Shown: piece after piece, positions 51,157 through 60,470 of the stretch
How positions within the stretch are numbered: the stretch's first letter is position 1
Layout: each line of letters starts with the position of its first letter
From: Alphaproteobacteria bacterium
GTDB lineage: Bacteria > Pseudomonadota > Alphaproteobacteria > SMXP01
Length of the DNA: 64,000 nt
Direction of reading: 5' to 3'
NCBI GenBank assembly: GCA_028285305.1
Contig: JANQPV010000014.1
Coordinates: forward strand, 62,001 to 126,000
Notes under the pieces: generated by a model
Told to the model about the DNA's origin: nothing
Seen by the model: the letters and a program-made list of their open reading frames with translations, nothing else
The model's database searches: none
Translations under genes and position numbers: made by a program

Positions 51157-51750
51157 CTACAGAAATGCTCGCGCGGTGATGGAAATGCGGCGGCCCTTCC
51201 ACTTGCGTTTGGGTACGCCGTGTTTCCAGTGACTGTTCGTATCTTGAAGTGAGAACTTCAGAATGGAGCCATTCCTGAGAGGGATATCAAAGCGGGTATA
51301 GCCTTTGGCGATGTGCGTAAACCGCATGAGCCGGCCTTCACCCAATGTGAGCGTGTAGATATCGGAATCGGGCACAAGGCCGGCTTCTGAATCAGGGTGC
51401 GGACCAATGTAGTGATCCGGTTCGTACCAATTGAGAAGGAGACCGTTCAGACGAGGATCAATCCTTTTCAGACATTGGGCGAGCGGCTCCAAAGGGAGCG
51501 GCAGCGGGGCGGCGGCACTGATCTGGCCGGAAAAGTGGTAGTCCCGCAAATAGGATTGTTGATAGCGGGGAATTGCAACCTCACGCCCATGGATCTTGAT
51601 GACGGGCCGTTCATGCGGGTGGAGGTTCCACAAAAGGTCAAACTCTTCGGTCGAAGGGATAAGCCCCTTGGGCAATTGACTTAGTGCGACTTTGCACCCG
51701 TCAGGGAGCCTTGTCGTTTTCCAAACAAGGGACTCCGTCACGCCGCCCAA
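51157..51750 (-). CDS. AlkB-like Fe(II)/2-oxoglutarate dioxygenase
   Basis: A 197-residue protein of the AlkB-like superfamily. The iron motif is GPHPDSEAGL (H-x-D; the usual HsD context), the distal His is in HWKHGVPKRK and the 2-oxoglutarate Arg pair is in GRRISITARAF at the C-terminus. AlkB proteins repair alkylated DNA/RNA or modify tRNA; this short form lacks a clear nucleotide-recognition lid, so its substrate is uncertain. It starts 13 nt inside the end of the amidase gene, so the two are co-translated. Confidence 0.88.
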   Translation of the reverse strand: MGGVTESLVWKTTRLPDGCKVALSQLPKGLIPSTEEFDLLWNLHPHERPVIKIHGREVAIPRYQQSYLRDYHFSGQISAAAPLPLPLEPLAQCLKRIDPRLNGLLLNWYEPDHYIGPHPDSEAGLVPDSDIYTLTLGEGRLMRFTHIAKGYTRFDIPLRNGSILKFSLQDTNSHWKHGVPKRKWKGRRISITARAFL

Positions 51751-53174
51751 ACTTTGGGCCGCCGGTCCTGCCAGGGTATAGCTTGTTCGAGCTGGCTTGC
51801 AAGGCGGAAGAGCGTTTTCTCATCGCCAAAGCGGGAATGAAACATGAGCCCAACGGGCAACCCGTTTTGATCTTCTGCCAGTGGCAAGGAAATGCCCGGC
51901 TGACCCGACACGTTGAACGGAGGTGTGAACGGAAACGCCCGGGCTTGAGCCTTGTCCACGTCTTTGGGGTCCATATGAACCGGGTCAATGGTGCCGATTT
52001 TGGGAACGCTTGTTCCGAGCACCGGCGTCAGATAGATGTCGACACCTTCAAAGAAGGATAAGATCTGTCTGCTGATTGTTGCCAGTGTTCGCCGGGCCCG
52101 GCCGACCTGAGGGGCGGTGACCTTTTGAACAGCCCGCCAATTGCGCATGGTCAGCGGCTCGATATCGTCAAGCCCCGGCTCGCGGCCCAATTGTTCGATC
52201 CGCTCCAGCATGGCGCCGGCGGAATGGGCGCCCATGACCGCGGCGGAGGCCGCGTACATGGGCCGATAGTCGATCCCTAAGCCCTTTTCTTCCACATGAT
52301 GGCCCAGGTCCTCTAGGGACTTGGCAATGCGAACTAAGCTTTCCTTGATTCCTGGCTCAATCTGCTTTCCATTGGGCGTTTCGTCGGAAAACGCAATGCG
52401 GAGGCGGCCGGGAGCTTCGGAAACAGACTGTAAGAATCCGCCGCCCCCGTCGCGCGGCTGATCCATTGGATCGGTCGGATCGGGCTTGCCGACGACATCG
52501 AGCATCGCGGCGCAGTCTCTCACGGTCCGTGTCAGGACATGGTTGACTATGTAGCCCACTGTCACTTCGCCGTCTTGGTGGGGGCCGATGGGAACGCGAC
52601 CCCGTGTGGGCTTTAGCCCTACCAACCCGCAGCAGGCGGCCGGAATGCGGATAGAGCCGAGACCATCGCCGCCATGAGCCATCGGAACAATGCCGGAGGC
52701 GACGGCGCCGGCCGCTCCGCCTGAAGAGCCTCCCGTAATATGATCTGTGTTCCATGGATTGCGGCATGGACCGAGGCGCCGGCTTTCCGTCGTGCCCGTT
52801 ATGCCGTATTCCGGTGTGTTGGTTTTGCCAAGGAGCACCAAACCTGCGTCTCGAAACCGTTCCGTGAGGAGATCGTCTTCGGTATCCGGCTCCGGGCTGG
52901 AGAAGTTGCTGCCGTCGGTGCGCGGCATGCCCTTCACACGCAGAGTGAAGTCCTTGATAAGAAACGGGACACCGGCAAATGGACCGGACGGCCCGGCCTT
53001 TGCGTCCGCCCGCGCGCTGTCGTAGGCTTTGTGCACGACAGCGTTCAATTGACCGTTAAAGGCTTCGATTTGCTCAACGGCAAGTTCAACGAGTTCGGCG
53101 GGCGTAACGTCTTTGTCGCGTACAAGTTCGGCCAATCCCATGCCGTCATACGACGCGTACTCGCTGCGATCCAT
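51738..53174 (-). CDS. Amidase-signature family hydrolase
   Basis: A 478-residue amidase. The signature Ser-rich motif is [44 protein letters not shown] (about 155-198), containing the Ser-cisSer-Lys triad parts; the catalytic Lys lies earlier in the VPFLIKDF motif. It is a stand-alone amidase rather than GatA, since no gatB/gatC is adjacent. Likely substrates are small amides or nitrile-derived amides. ATG 53174 follows AGGAGAACC. The AlkB-like gene overlaps its end; the pterin dehydratase gene is 41 bp upstream. Confidence 0.92.
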   Translation of the reverse strand: MDRSEYASYDGMGLAELVRDKDVTPAELVELAVEQIEAFNGQLNAVVHKAYDSARADAKAGPSGPFAGVPFLIKDFTLRVKGMPRTDGSNFSSPEPDTEDDLLTERFRDAGLVLLGKTNTPEYGITGTTESRRLGPCRNPWNTDHITGGSSGGAAGAVASGIVPMAHGGDGLGSIRIPAACCGLVGLKPTRGRVPIGPHQDGEVTVGYIVNHVLTRTVRDCAAMLDVVGKPDPTDPMDQPRDGGGGFLQSVSEAPGRLRIAFSDETPNGKQIEPGIKESLVRIAKSLEDLGHHVEEKGLGIDYRPMYAASAAVMGAHSAGAMLERIEQLGREPGLDDIEPLTMRNWRAVQKVTAPQVGRARRTLATISRQILSFFEGVDIYLTPVLGTSVPKIGTIDPVHMDPKDVDKAQARAFPFTPPFNVSGQPGISLPLAEDQNGLPVGLMFHSRFGDEKTLFRLASQLEQAIPWQDRRPKVWAA

Positions 53175-53215
53175 CGGGGTTCTCCTAACTATAGTTGGTC
53201 TAGAGATCAGATCGA

Positions 53216-53506
53216 TTAGTCGGCGCTCTGGTCCATGAAGGATGCGAGCGTTATGTCGAGCTCCGACAGGCCGCCGGCATCGTGCGTGGTGAGCGTCACC
53301 TCTACTTTGTTGTAGACGTTGAACCATTCAGGATGATGGTTCATTTGCTCTGCCTTGAGCGCACAGCGGGTCATAAAGGCGAAGGCTTCCTTGAAGTCGG
53401 AAAACTTGTAGCTTTTAGCAATGGCATCCCGGCCGTCAACCAGGGACCAACCGTTGAGTGATTCGAGGGAGGACTTTTTGTCTGTGTCTGAGAGTTTCTT
53501 TGGCAT
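53216..53506 (-). CDS. 4a-hydroxytetrahydrobiopterin dehydratase (pterin carbinolamine dehydratase)
   Basis: A 96-residue dehydratase that regenerates tetrahydrobiopterin after aromatic amino-acid hydroxylation; it also has a structural relative acting as a transcription cofactor. The hallmark [32 protein letters not shown] carries the catalytic His pair (HH) and the distal His. Start ATG 53506, with AGAGGA upstream but at long spacing; two earlier ATGs are possible. No phenylalanine hydroxylase is in the window, so the pathway context is missing. Confidence 0.93.
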   Translation of the reverse strand: MPKKLSDTDKKSSLESLNGWSLVDGRDAIAKSYKFSDFKEAFAFMTRCALKAEQMNHHPEWFNVYNKVEVTLTTHDAGGLSELDITLASFMDQSAD

Positions 53507-53649
53507 CGTTGATTGCATCCTCTTGGAGATGGGCAAGATTGCCCTGACTGTTCGCGCTCCGTCTTTGGAGAATTCTAACAGGAATACTTAGGTGCCGTCC
53601 AACTGGGCTTCACGGGACTACTCTGGTCAACATATGAGAGAATCGCTGT

Positions 53650-54135
53650 TCACCACCGTTCGCGCTGTTCTGTGCCGTCCCGGTATTCCGCGAGGGATCT
53701 AAAGGTAGCAGGAGAAATGTCGTCTGGCGGGGTATCGATTGGAAACCAGCCGATCTCGGCAATTTCGTGGGTGTGCAGCGGCTCGTGTTTGTACACGGGA
53801 TCCTTGACCAAGAAGAGGAGCGGAAAGTCATCGTGACCAAAGATACGATTGTGATAGGCGGCGATGAGTTCAGGGCGCCCAGTGCATTCATAGCCCGTTT
53901 CCTCGATCAGTTCGCGCTTTACGGCATCGATTGGTGTTTCGCCGCGGTCCACGCCGCCTCCTGGAAAATACCAGCCGCGCATATAGGTGTGCTTGACGAG
54001 AAGGACCTCGTCATCCGTGTTTACCGCTAACGCTCGGGCACCCACGGTTTTGAAACCGGCCATACCGATGAGAGCGTGGCGCAGACCAATGAGGGGCTTC
54101 ATGGTTCTCAAGATGAGAGTCCGAGGGGCACGCAT
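53650..54135 (-). CDS. Nudix hydrolase
   Basis: A 161-residue Nudix protein. The Nudix box is intact: GGGVDRGETPIDAVKRELIEETGY (about 58-81), with the GX5EX7REUXEEXGU pattern. It hydrolyses a nucleoside diphosphate linked to some other moiety. N-terminal residues 1-30 and the C-terminus beyond about 140 lack clear motifs. The gene begins only one base after the sirtuin stop, so the two are coupled; an alternative internal ATG 54102 exists. A link with NAD metabolism (sirtuin product ADP-ribose) is plausible but not shown. Confidence 0.92.
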   Translation of the reverse strand: MRAPRTLILRTMKPLIGLRHALIGMAGFKTVGARALAVNTDDEVLLVKHTYMRGWYFPGGGVDRGETPIDAVKRELIEETGYECTGRPELIAAYHNRIFGHDDFPLLFLVKDPVYKHEPLHTHEIAEIGWFPIDTPPDDISPATFRSLAEYRDGTEQRERW

Positions 54136-54136
54136 C

Positions 54137-54841
54137 TCAGCCGTTCAAAACCTGTTCGACATAGGCGGGAACGATCTCCGTCGCCGGACCATATAACTTC
54201 TCAGCAAACAAACTTTCTGTTTCTGAAGGTTCTAAGTTCAATTCGACCGTGTCCGCTCCGGCGCGCCGTGCGTCCATGACAAAGCCCGCCGCGGGGTAGA
54301 CGCTGCCGCTTGTGCCGATTGAAACAAATAGGTCGCAGACTGAAATAGCCCGTTCGATCTCGTGCATTTGCATAGGCATTTCTCCAAACCAGACGACGTG
54401 AGGGCGCATATAGCCGGTTTCGAGGCAACTGGTGCACTTGGTCCCAGTCGAGAGGTCTTCGGTCCAGTCCTTGACGTTGCCGCACGCGCCACAACGCGCT
54501 TTGAGCAGTTCCCCATGCATATGAATAATATTGGTTGAACCCCCCTGTTCGTGAAGGGTGTCGATGTTCTGGGTCACTACAAGCACTTCGCCGGAGAGTT
54601 CCTTTTCAAGTTGCCCCAAGGCCGTATGGGCCTCGTTGTGCTTAGCGTCCAACAGGTTCCTCCGCCTGGCATTGTAGAAATCGTGTACCATGTGCGGATT
54701 GCGGGCAAACCCTTCCGGCGTGGCAACGTCGTTTAGGTCGTATTTTGTCCAAAGCCCGTCTTCGTCGCGAAAAGTGCCCAATCCGGATTCGGCTGAAATC
54801 CCGGCACCGGTTAAAACTACGATACGCTCATACTTTCCCAC
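54137..54841 (-). CDS. cobB: NAD-dependent protein deacylase (class III sirtuin, CobB-like)
   Basis: A 234-residue Sir2-family enzyme that removes acetyl or succinyl groups from lysine using NAD+. Motifs: LTGAGISAESGLGTFRDEDGLW (about 10-31), TQNIDTLHEQGG (about 89), the catalytic His in IHMHGELLKARC, two zinc Cys pairs (RCGACG, KCTSCL), and GTSGSVYPAAG. The Tyr-Arg of the desuccinylase YxxR motif is seen as YNARR. Its end is 1 bp from the Nudix gene and it overlaps ThpR by 25 nt, making a sirtuin-Nudix-ThpR operon. Confidence 0.96.
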   Translation of the reverse strand: MGKYERIVVLTGAGISAESGLGTFRDEDGLWTKYDLNDVATPEGFARNPHMVHDFYNARRRNLLDAKHNEAHTALGQLEKELSGEVLVVTQNIDTLHEQGGSTNIIHMHGELLKARCGACGNVKDWTEDLSTGTKCTSCLETGYMRPHVVWFGEMPMQMHEIERAISVCDLFVSIGTSGSVYPAAGFVMDARRAGADTVELNLEPSETESLFAEKLYGPATEIVPAYVEQVLNG

Positions 54842-55395
54842 TCTTCGGCCTCGTACTCAAAATTTCGCAGTGGATATTCTTCGTTCTTGATGTAATGGCT
54901 CCCGCCTTTTCCCATTCGACTTTGATATAGGATAAATTCGTTTACGGAGAAAGGCTCCGATGTGAAAGCGGCGTGATCGGCAATATAACTGTTTAAGTCG
55001 ATCACGGATGGATTCTTTAGGTACGCGAGTGTCACATGTGGTGAGTATTTGCGCCGCTCTGGCTCTAGGCCGGCGCGCTGAACGGCAGTTTCCACTTTGC
55101 TTGCCAAATGGAGAAGGGCTGGATTCTGCGCAACGCCCAGCCAGAGCGTGTGGGGTCGATCTTTGCCGAACTGGCCCGTGCCTTCAAGTTTTAGGTCGAA
55201 TGCGGGTACCTCGACCTGTGCTAAAGACGCCTTTATGTCCCGCTCTTGATGGCGGTCCACTTCTCCTATGAATCGCAATGTAAGATGAAAGTTCTCAGCG
55301 GGTCGCCAACGCGCACCAGGCACTCCGGCTTGTAAGGCTGAAAGCTGATCTTTGATGTGACCGGGAATCTCAATGGCAACAAACAAACGTTTCAT
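54817..55395 (-). CDS. thpR: RNA 2',3'-cyclic phosphodiesterase ThpR (2H/LigT)
   Basis: A 192-residue 2H-phosphoesterase. The two catalytic HxTx motifs are FHLTLRFIG (His40 region) and YSPHVTLAYL (about 125), the LigT family arrangement. It opens 2',3'-cyclic phosphates on RNA to 2'-phosphates; the role in tRNA metabolism is uncertain in bacteria. ATG 55395 (MKRLFV), with GAGG upstream, is preferred to the in-frame TTG 9 nt earlier. It is the first gene of the minus-strand operon with the sirtuin and Nudix genes. Confidence 0.94.
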   Translation of the reverse strand: MKRLFVAIEIPGHIKDQLSALQAGVPGARWRPAENFHLTLRFIGEVDRHQERDIKASLAQVEVPAFDLKLEGTGQFGKDRPHTLWLGVAQNPALLHLASKVETAVQRAGLEPERRKYSPHVTLAYLKNPSVIDLNSYIADHAAFTSEPFSVNEFILYQSRMGKGGSHYIKNEEYPLRNFEYEAEEWESMSVS

Positions 55396-55520
55396 GGACC
55401 TCAATCGCGTTTCTTCCGGGACGGGATCGTGACGGCTCTCTTGCCACCGCCCAAAGTGTGGGCGATTCGCACTCTACGTTGCTTCAGCGGATCCGCAAAC
55501 ACCCTCTGCGATAGGTCCAC

Positions 55521-56204
55521 TTATGGATGAGTTCCTGTGCTCTCCCATATTTCCTCGATCAGAAACTGGGAGAGTCCCTCCACGATAATCGATACCCCTG
55601 ATTCGCTGGGATGGATGCCATCCTTTTGGAAGTGCGCCTCCGAGCCGATCAGGCCCTCCAAGATAAACGGATACAGGGGTACGTTATACTTCTCCGACAA
55701 ACGCGGATAAATCGGATTGAACTCCGCGCCATACTCTTCGCCGAGATTGGGCGGGGCCAACATGCCGGCCAAGAAAACCTCCATGCCGCGATTTTGGATG
55801 TCTGTGATCATTTTGGTGAGGTTGCGTTCCGTCTCTTTCGGCGAGATGGCGCGAAGCACGTCATTGCCGCCCAGTTCGATGAGAACGCCATCCACATCAT
55901 CGTCCAGCGACCAATCTATGCGCTCGGTTCCCCCTGATGTGGTGTCACCTGGGACACTAAAGTTACGAATTTCGATGTTGTAGCCTCTCTGCGAAAGAGC
56001 TTTGTTCAGTCGCACCGGTGGCGCATCCTCTGGTTCAAGACCGAAGCCGGCGGCGATGCTGTCGCCCAGGACCACAAGCACATAGGGCTGTTCTTTGTTC
56101 TGCCCTTCGTTTTCGGCGGCGGCATCACTAAATGTTGATGCGGTTGCCGCTAAAATTAGGCATGCAATCCACAGTACTGCCCAGCCCGTTAAACTGTGTG
56201 ACAT
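55521..56204 (-). CDS. tesA: TesA-like SGNH arylesterase/thioesterase
   Basis: A 227-residue periplasmic GDSL hydrolase. A signal peptide (about 1-30) precedes the blocks VLGDSIAAGFGLEPED (block I, nucleophile Ser), SVPGDTTSGGTERIDW (II), IELGGNDVLR (III) and DGIHPSESGV (V, His-Asp pair). The family cleaves acyl-CoA or aryl esters (TAP/lysophospholipase in E. coli). I start at ATG 56204, since the longer frame overlaps the divergent ABC gene. It is divergent from ybbA/ybbP, as in E. coli, where tesA-ybbAP is a conserved locus. Confidence 0.94.
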   Translation of the reverse strand: MSHSLTGWAVLWIACLILAATASTFSDAAAENEGQNKEQPYVLVVLGDSIAAGFGLEPEDAPPVRLNKALSQRGYNIEIRNFSVPGDTTSGGTERIDWSLDDDVDGVLIELGGNDVLRAISPKETERNLTKMITDIQNRGMEVFLAGMLAPPNLGEEYGAEFNPIYPRLSEKYNVPLYPFILEGLIGSEAHFQKDGIHPSESGVSIIVEGLSQFLIEEIWESTGTHP

Positions 56205-56244
56205 ATGCAATTCAGGGATCCTCGCCGTTAGGAAGCTAGACTTA

Positions 56245-56997
56245 ATGACCGAAGCCAAAAACGCAACGTCTCATCTCGTCCAATTGGAGGATATTACTCT
56301 TACTTTATCGAGTGATGCGGGACCCGTTGAGATCTTACGCGGTATTGATCTCACGATCGACTCGTCTCAGTCACTCGGCATTGTCGGTCCCTCCGGCTCC
56401 GGCAAGTCCACATTGATGATGGTTCTTGCGGGTTTGGAGCAGCCCTCTTCGGGGACCGTGACATGCCAGGGCCGTGTGCTGACGGAAATGGATGAAGATG
56501 AGCTTGCCGTGTTTCGCCGGGACCATATAGGCATTGTGTTCCAATCCTTTCATCTCATCCCGACGATGAACGCGCTCGAAAATGTGGCGGTGCCGCTCGA
56601 ATTTGCTGGACACGAGGATGCCTTTACACGGGCGGAAAAGGAACTTGCTCATGTGGGACTTGCAGACCGTTTGCAGCATTATCCCAGTCAGCTTTCCGGC
56701 GGTGAGCAGCAGCGGGTTGCGCTTGCGCGGGCGTTGGCGCCTCGGCCCCAACTCTTGTTGGCCGATGAGCCGACCGGAAACCTTGACAGTTCAACAGGCG
56801 AGCGTGTTGTCGAGTTGATCTTTCGTTTGCATGAAGAGCGGGGAATGACGCTGGTTATGATCACCCATGACAAAGGCCTGGCCGCCAAATGCGACCGTGT
56901 GGTGAGTATGGCGGATGGGAAGATCGTGTCGGATCATGCCGGCGAACGTGCGCGTTCAGCCCCGGCTGACTTACCTGAAATGCAATTGGCGGACTGA
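56245..56997 (+). CDS. YbbA-like ABC transporter ATPase
   Basis: A 250-residue ATPase of the MacB/LolD-type family. Walker A GPSGSGKST (about 54-62), ABC signature LSGGEQQRVALARAL (about 152), Walker B LLLADEPTGNLD (about 173), and the H-loop ITHD. ATG 56245 is preceded by AGGAAGC. It pairs with the FtsX-family permease 5 bp downstream. YbbA/YbbP systems are associated with envelope lipid or lipoprotein handling; the direct substrate is not established. Confidence 0.95.
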   Translation: MTEAKNATSHLVQLEDITLTLSSDAGPVEILRGIDLTIDSSQSLGIVGPSGSGKSTLMMVLAGLEQPSSGTVTCQGRVLTEMDEDELAVFRRDHIGIVFQSFHLIPTMNALENVAVPLEFAGHEDAFTRAEKELAHVGLADRLQHYPSQLSGGEQQRVALARALAPRPQLLLADEPTGNLDSSTGERVVELIFRLHEERGMTLVMITHDKGLAAKCDRVVSMADGKIVSDHAGERARSAPADLPEMQLAD

Positions 56998-57002
56998 CCG
57001 GT

Positions 57003-59519
57003 ATGGCGCCGGAGCTCAAGTTTGCCTTTCGCGAGTTGCGCCAAGGGCTCAAGGGCTTTCGAATCTTTCTTGCGTGTCTCGTTCTCGGGGTTGGCGCCAT
57101 CGCGGCCGTGGGTTCGCTCACGTCCGCATTTCAACGCGGACTGCAGTCGGAGGCCGTCGTTATTCTTGGTGGTGACGCTGAGATCGAACTCGAACAGAGG
57201 GATCTCACGGAAGCGGAACGCACCTGGGTAATGGCGCAATCGCCCGTTTCCGCCATCCAGGAAGTGAATGGGATGGCGCGCGGCGAAGAAACGGATGCCC
57301 GCACGCTTGTCGAAATGAAGGCGGTGGACGAGGCTTATCCGCTCTACGGCAACGTCGAGTTTGAAAACACGGATCTTCCGCTTGCGGATGTTCTCAAGGA
57401 AGAGGATGGGATATGGGGCGTTGCGGTCGATCCAGCTGTTCTTTCGCGTCTCGGGATGAGTGCAAATGGAAAGATCAGATTGGGGGCTGCGGTTTTTGAT
57501 GTTCGCGGAATCATTGAGAAAGAACCGGACCGGGTCGGGGGCGGGTTCGTTTTGGCGCCGCGCGTTCTCATGTATCACGAGGCGCTTACGGCGACCAATC
57601 TGGTGCAGGTGGGAAGCCGGGTCGACTACAAATATCGCTTCCTGAAAGGGGCTGAGTTCGATTATGAGGCGTGGCGTGCGGAGGCGGCTGAGCGTTTTCC
57701 TTTGGCGCCTTGGGTTCTTCGAAATCCGGCAGAGGGCGCTCTTGGAACAGAAGAATTCATAGGCCGCGTTAGCCTTTTTCTTACTCTTGTTGGGCTTACG
57801 GCGCTGATGGTCGGAGGGGTGGGGATCGCGAATGCGATCCGGAATTATCTCGACACAAAGATTGAAGCCATCGCGATCTACAAGTGTTTGGGGGCGAGCG
57901 GCGATTTCGTCTTCCGGGTCTATGTTATCCAAGTTGCGTTGCTGGCGGCGTTCGGAATCGGCTTAGGGCTGATCGTCGGCAGCCTTGCGCCCATGTTGAT
58001 TGCGGGTCTCGTTGGGCATCTTCTTCCGATCCCACCGGCACTTACAGTCTACCCTTTGGCGCTCTTGATCGCAGCGGTCTACGGCATTCTCGTCACCGTC
58101 ACATTTACGATTTTGCCTTTGGCCCAAGTCCAGAATGTTCCGCCAGCGCGGCTCTTTCGCGATGTGATCTCCCGAACAGTCGGCAAGGCAGCGCCTGCGT
58201 ACTGGATGGTGAGTGTTGGGGCCGCAATTGGAATTGCGCTTCTTGCGATCGGAACAACGCCGTTCAAAGACTTTGCGTTCTTCTTCATCCTGGGAGCCCT
58301 GGTTTGTTTTGCTGTTTTGAGGGCCGAAGCGCTGGGTCTCGTCCAACTGGCAAAAATGGCCGGCCGCCCCAGGCAACCCATTTTGCGTATGGCGCTCACA
58401 AATCTTTATCGTGCGGGGAACCCCACCGCCAATGTGGTCCTTTCCATGGGTTTAGGGTTGACCCTCCTCGTTACGATTGCGCTCATCGATGGTAATCTTG
58501 CTCGTCAGGTCGCTGAGGAATTGCCGGATCGCATTCCTTCGTTCTTTGTTATTGATATTCGCAAGGACCAGGTGGATGCCTTCGATCAGTTGGTTGCCGA
58601 TATTCCGAGTGCAACGGAGTATCGACGGATTCCCATGGTGCAGACTTCGATCACCAAACTGAAAGGTGAAACCGCCGATCCGGACGCGGTCGATCCAGAT
58701 GTGCGCTGGATACTGGAAGAGGATCGTTTCGCGACCTATAGCGCTGTGCTTCCAGCCGGAGCCAAAGTCGCGGACGGTGAATGGTGGCCGGAGAACTACC
58801 AGGGCGGGCCTCTCGTGTCTTTGGATACAGACATTGCGCGCGGCCTGCGTCTGCAAGTCGGGGATACAATCACCTTCAATGTCTTAGGGCGGGAAATCGA
58901 AGCGCAACTTGGCAATATCCGAGAGCAAGAGTGGGAAGAAGAGGGCCCCAACTTTTCTCTTGTTTTCTCACCGGGGGTGCTTGAACGGGCGCCTCAGCAG
59001 CATGTGGCGAGCCTGAGAGTGGCGCTGGCTGATGAAGAAGCAACCTTCACCAACATAGCAGATGCATTTCCGAACGTGTCCGTGATCTGGGTGAAAGAGG
59101 CCCTCGAGGCGGTCAGCGATCTCTTGGAGGACCTTTCGCTCGCCGTTCGGGCAACGAGCGTGGTCACTCTTATCGCCGGTGTGCTGGTGCTTGCGGGCGC
59201 GCTTGCCTCGGGTCACCGTCGGCGGACTTACGATGCGGTCGTGATGAAGGTCTTGGGGGCACGCCGCAGAGATGTCCTTGCGGTTTATATGCTTGAGTTC
59301 TTTCTGTTGGGACTGGGAACGGCATTGGTCGCGGCCATCGTTGGCGGCGCTGCCGCCTATCTCATTGTTACCCTCGCTATGGAAGGGGAATGGTATTTCC
59401 TCCCCGGTACTTTGTTCGGCACCGTCTTTATTGCGACCCTTGTCACAATTAGCCTCGGTTTGATCGGCACGTGGCAAAGCCTTCGCGAGAAGCCTGCCCA
59501 CGTCTTAAGGAATCAGTAA
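57003..59519 (+). CDS. YbbP-like FtsX-family ABC permease
   Basis: An 838-residue permease. An N-terminal helix (about 15-45) is followed by a large periplasmic domain, then FtsX-type helices around 250-395 (LTLVGLTALMVGGVGIANAIRNYLDTK), a second helix set near 395-490, another periplasmic part (about 500-700) and a final FtsX repeat near 715-830 (LIAGVLVLAGALASGHRRRTYD). This ten-helix, two-FtsX layout is that of YbbP/LolC-like mechanotransmission transporters. It follows YbbA by 5 bp in the same operon, near tesA. Confidence 0.94.
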   Translation: MAPELKFAFRELRQGLKGFRIFLACLVLGVGAIAAVGSLTSAFQRGLQSEAVVILGGDAEIELEQRDLTEAERTWVMAQSPVSAIQEVNGMARGEETDARTLVEMKAVDEAYPLYGNVEFENTDLPLADVLKEEDGIWGVAVDPAVLSRLGMSANGKIRLGAAVFDVRGIIEKEPDRVGGGFVLAPRVLMYHEALTATNLVQVGSRVDYKYRFLKGAEFDYEAWRAEAAERFPLAPWVLRNPAEGALGTEEFIGRVSLFLTLVGLTALMVGGVGIANAIRNYLDTKIEAIAIYKCLGASGDFVFRVYVIQVALLAAFGIGLGLIVGSLAPMLIAGLVGHLLPIPPALTVYPLALLIAAVYGILVTVTFTILPLAQVQNVPPARLFRDVISRTVGKAAPAYWMVSVGAAIGIALLAIGTTPFKDFAFFFILGALVCFAVLRAEALGLVQLAKMAGRPRQPILRMALTNLYRAGNPTANVVLSMGLGLTLLVTIALIDGNLARQVAEELPDRIPSFFVIDIRKDQVDAFDQLVADIPSATEYRRIPMVQTSITKLKGETADPDAVDPDVRWILEEDRFATYSAVLPAGAKVADGEWWPENYQGGPLVSLDTDIARGLRLQVGDTITFNVLGREIEAQLGNIREQEWEEEGPNFSLVFSPGVLERAPQQHVASLRVALADEEATFTNIADAFPNVSVIWVKEALEAVSDLLEDLSLAVRATSVVTLIAGVLVLAGALASGHRRRTYDAVVMKVLGARRRDVLAVYMLEFFLLGLGTALVAAIVGGAAAYLIVTLAMEGEWYFLPGTLFGTVFIATLVTISLGLIGTWQSLREKPAHVLRNQ

Positions 59520-59648
59520 TCCGTGTGGCCTAGGGGTTCGTAAAAAGATTGAAAAATACCGGATTGGCTCGGTTTTTCTTGAAATGCGGGCTGCTTTCTA
59601 CAATATCCCCGGTATCTGTGTCTTTAACTGAGGAATAGGTGAGAGAAT

Positions 59649-60389
59649 ATGGCTGACTACCAGGAACGGTTTGCCCAACAAGCCTCCACAACAACGGCTG
59701 GCGGTGTTGCGGTTGATGAGGGCCTGAGGAGTTTTATGCTCGGCGTCTACAACTATATGGCGTTGGGTGTGGCATTTACCGCGCTCGTTATTGTGGCGCT
59801 CGGATCTAATCCGGCCTTGTTACAAACCTTGGCAATGGGCCCGATGAAATGGGTTGCTTTTGCCGGTGTCCTGGGGATGGGATTCTTCGCTCCGCGGCTG
59901 ATTATGGGTGGCTCTGCACTTGTTGCCCATGCAGCTTATTGGGGCTATGCGGCTCTCTGGGGGCTCTTGATTGCGCCCATGGTCGTTTTCTTTCTAAGTA
60001 CTGATCCGATGATGGTCATGCGGGCTTTCATGATCACGGCGGTGATGTTTGCGGCGATGAGTTTGTTTGGTTACACGACCAAGCGTGATCTTTCGCCGTT
60101 TGCCACGTTTTTCTTCATGGCAGCCATTGGGTTGATCGTCGCGATGCTTCTCAATGTGTTTTTCTTTCAAAGTGAGCTTATGAGCTTCATCGTTTCTGCG
60201 CTTGTTGTGCTCGTCTTCGCAGGCGTTACGGCTTGGGAAACGCAGATGATCAAAGAGTTCTATTACGCGGGCGATGGAACTGCCGCTCAAAAGCAGAAGT
60301 CGATTTTCGGCGCGTTCATGCTTTACGGTTCGTTCGTGACCTTGTTCATTCATATCCTCAACATGCTGGGGATCATGAACAACGACTAA
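59649..60389 (+). CDS. Bax inhibitor-1/YccA family membrane protein
   Basis: A 246-residue membrane protein with seven hydrophobic segments (about 30-50, 55-75, 86-106, 112-132, 138-158, 165-185, 215-240), the BI-1/YccA pattern, including GAALLGLLIAP-like ALWGLLIAPMVVF and the C-terminal Asp pair (MIKEFYYAGDGTAAQKQKS...). Bacterial relatives include YccA, a substrate-inhibitor of FtsH, and calcium-leak channels. GGTGAGAG precedes ATG. It is monocistronic, and two hairpins follow it at 60391-60447. Confidence 0.92.
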   Translation: MADYQERFAQQASTTTAGGVAVDEGLRSFMLGVYNYMALGVAFTALVIVALGSNPALLQTLAMGPMKWVAFAGVLGMGFFAPRLIMGGSALVAHAAYWGYAALWGLLIAPMVVFFLSTDPMMVMRAFMITAVMFAAMSLFGYTTKRDLSPFATFFFMAAIGLIVAMLLNVFFFQSELMSFIVSALVVLVFAGVTAWETQMIKEFYYAGDGTAAQKQKSIFGAFMLYGSFVTLFIHILNMLGIMNND

Positions 60390-60390
60390 G

Positions 60391-60447
60391 GCGTTTCGAC
60401 GCCAAAATGAAACAAGCCCCGGTGGTGCAAGCTGCCGGGGCTTTTTC
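60391..60447 (+). terminator. Tandem hairpins ending the Bax-inhibitor-like gene
   Basis: GGCGT-TTCG-ACGCC (60391-60404) is a stable UUCG-loop hairpin at the stop codon. AAGCCCCGG (60415-60423) pairs with CCGGGGCTT (60436-60444) and runs into TTTTT (60443-60447), a Rho-independent terminator on the plus strand. Confidence 0.85.
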
Positions 60448-60470
60448 GTATGTGCGGGTTTGCCGCCAGC

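Noticed and set aside
56934-57932. Open frame antisense to the ABC permease
   Set aside because: Arg/His-rich artefact inside the YbbP-like gene.
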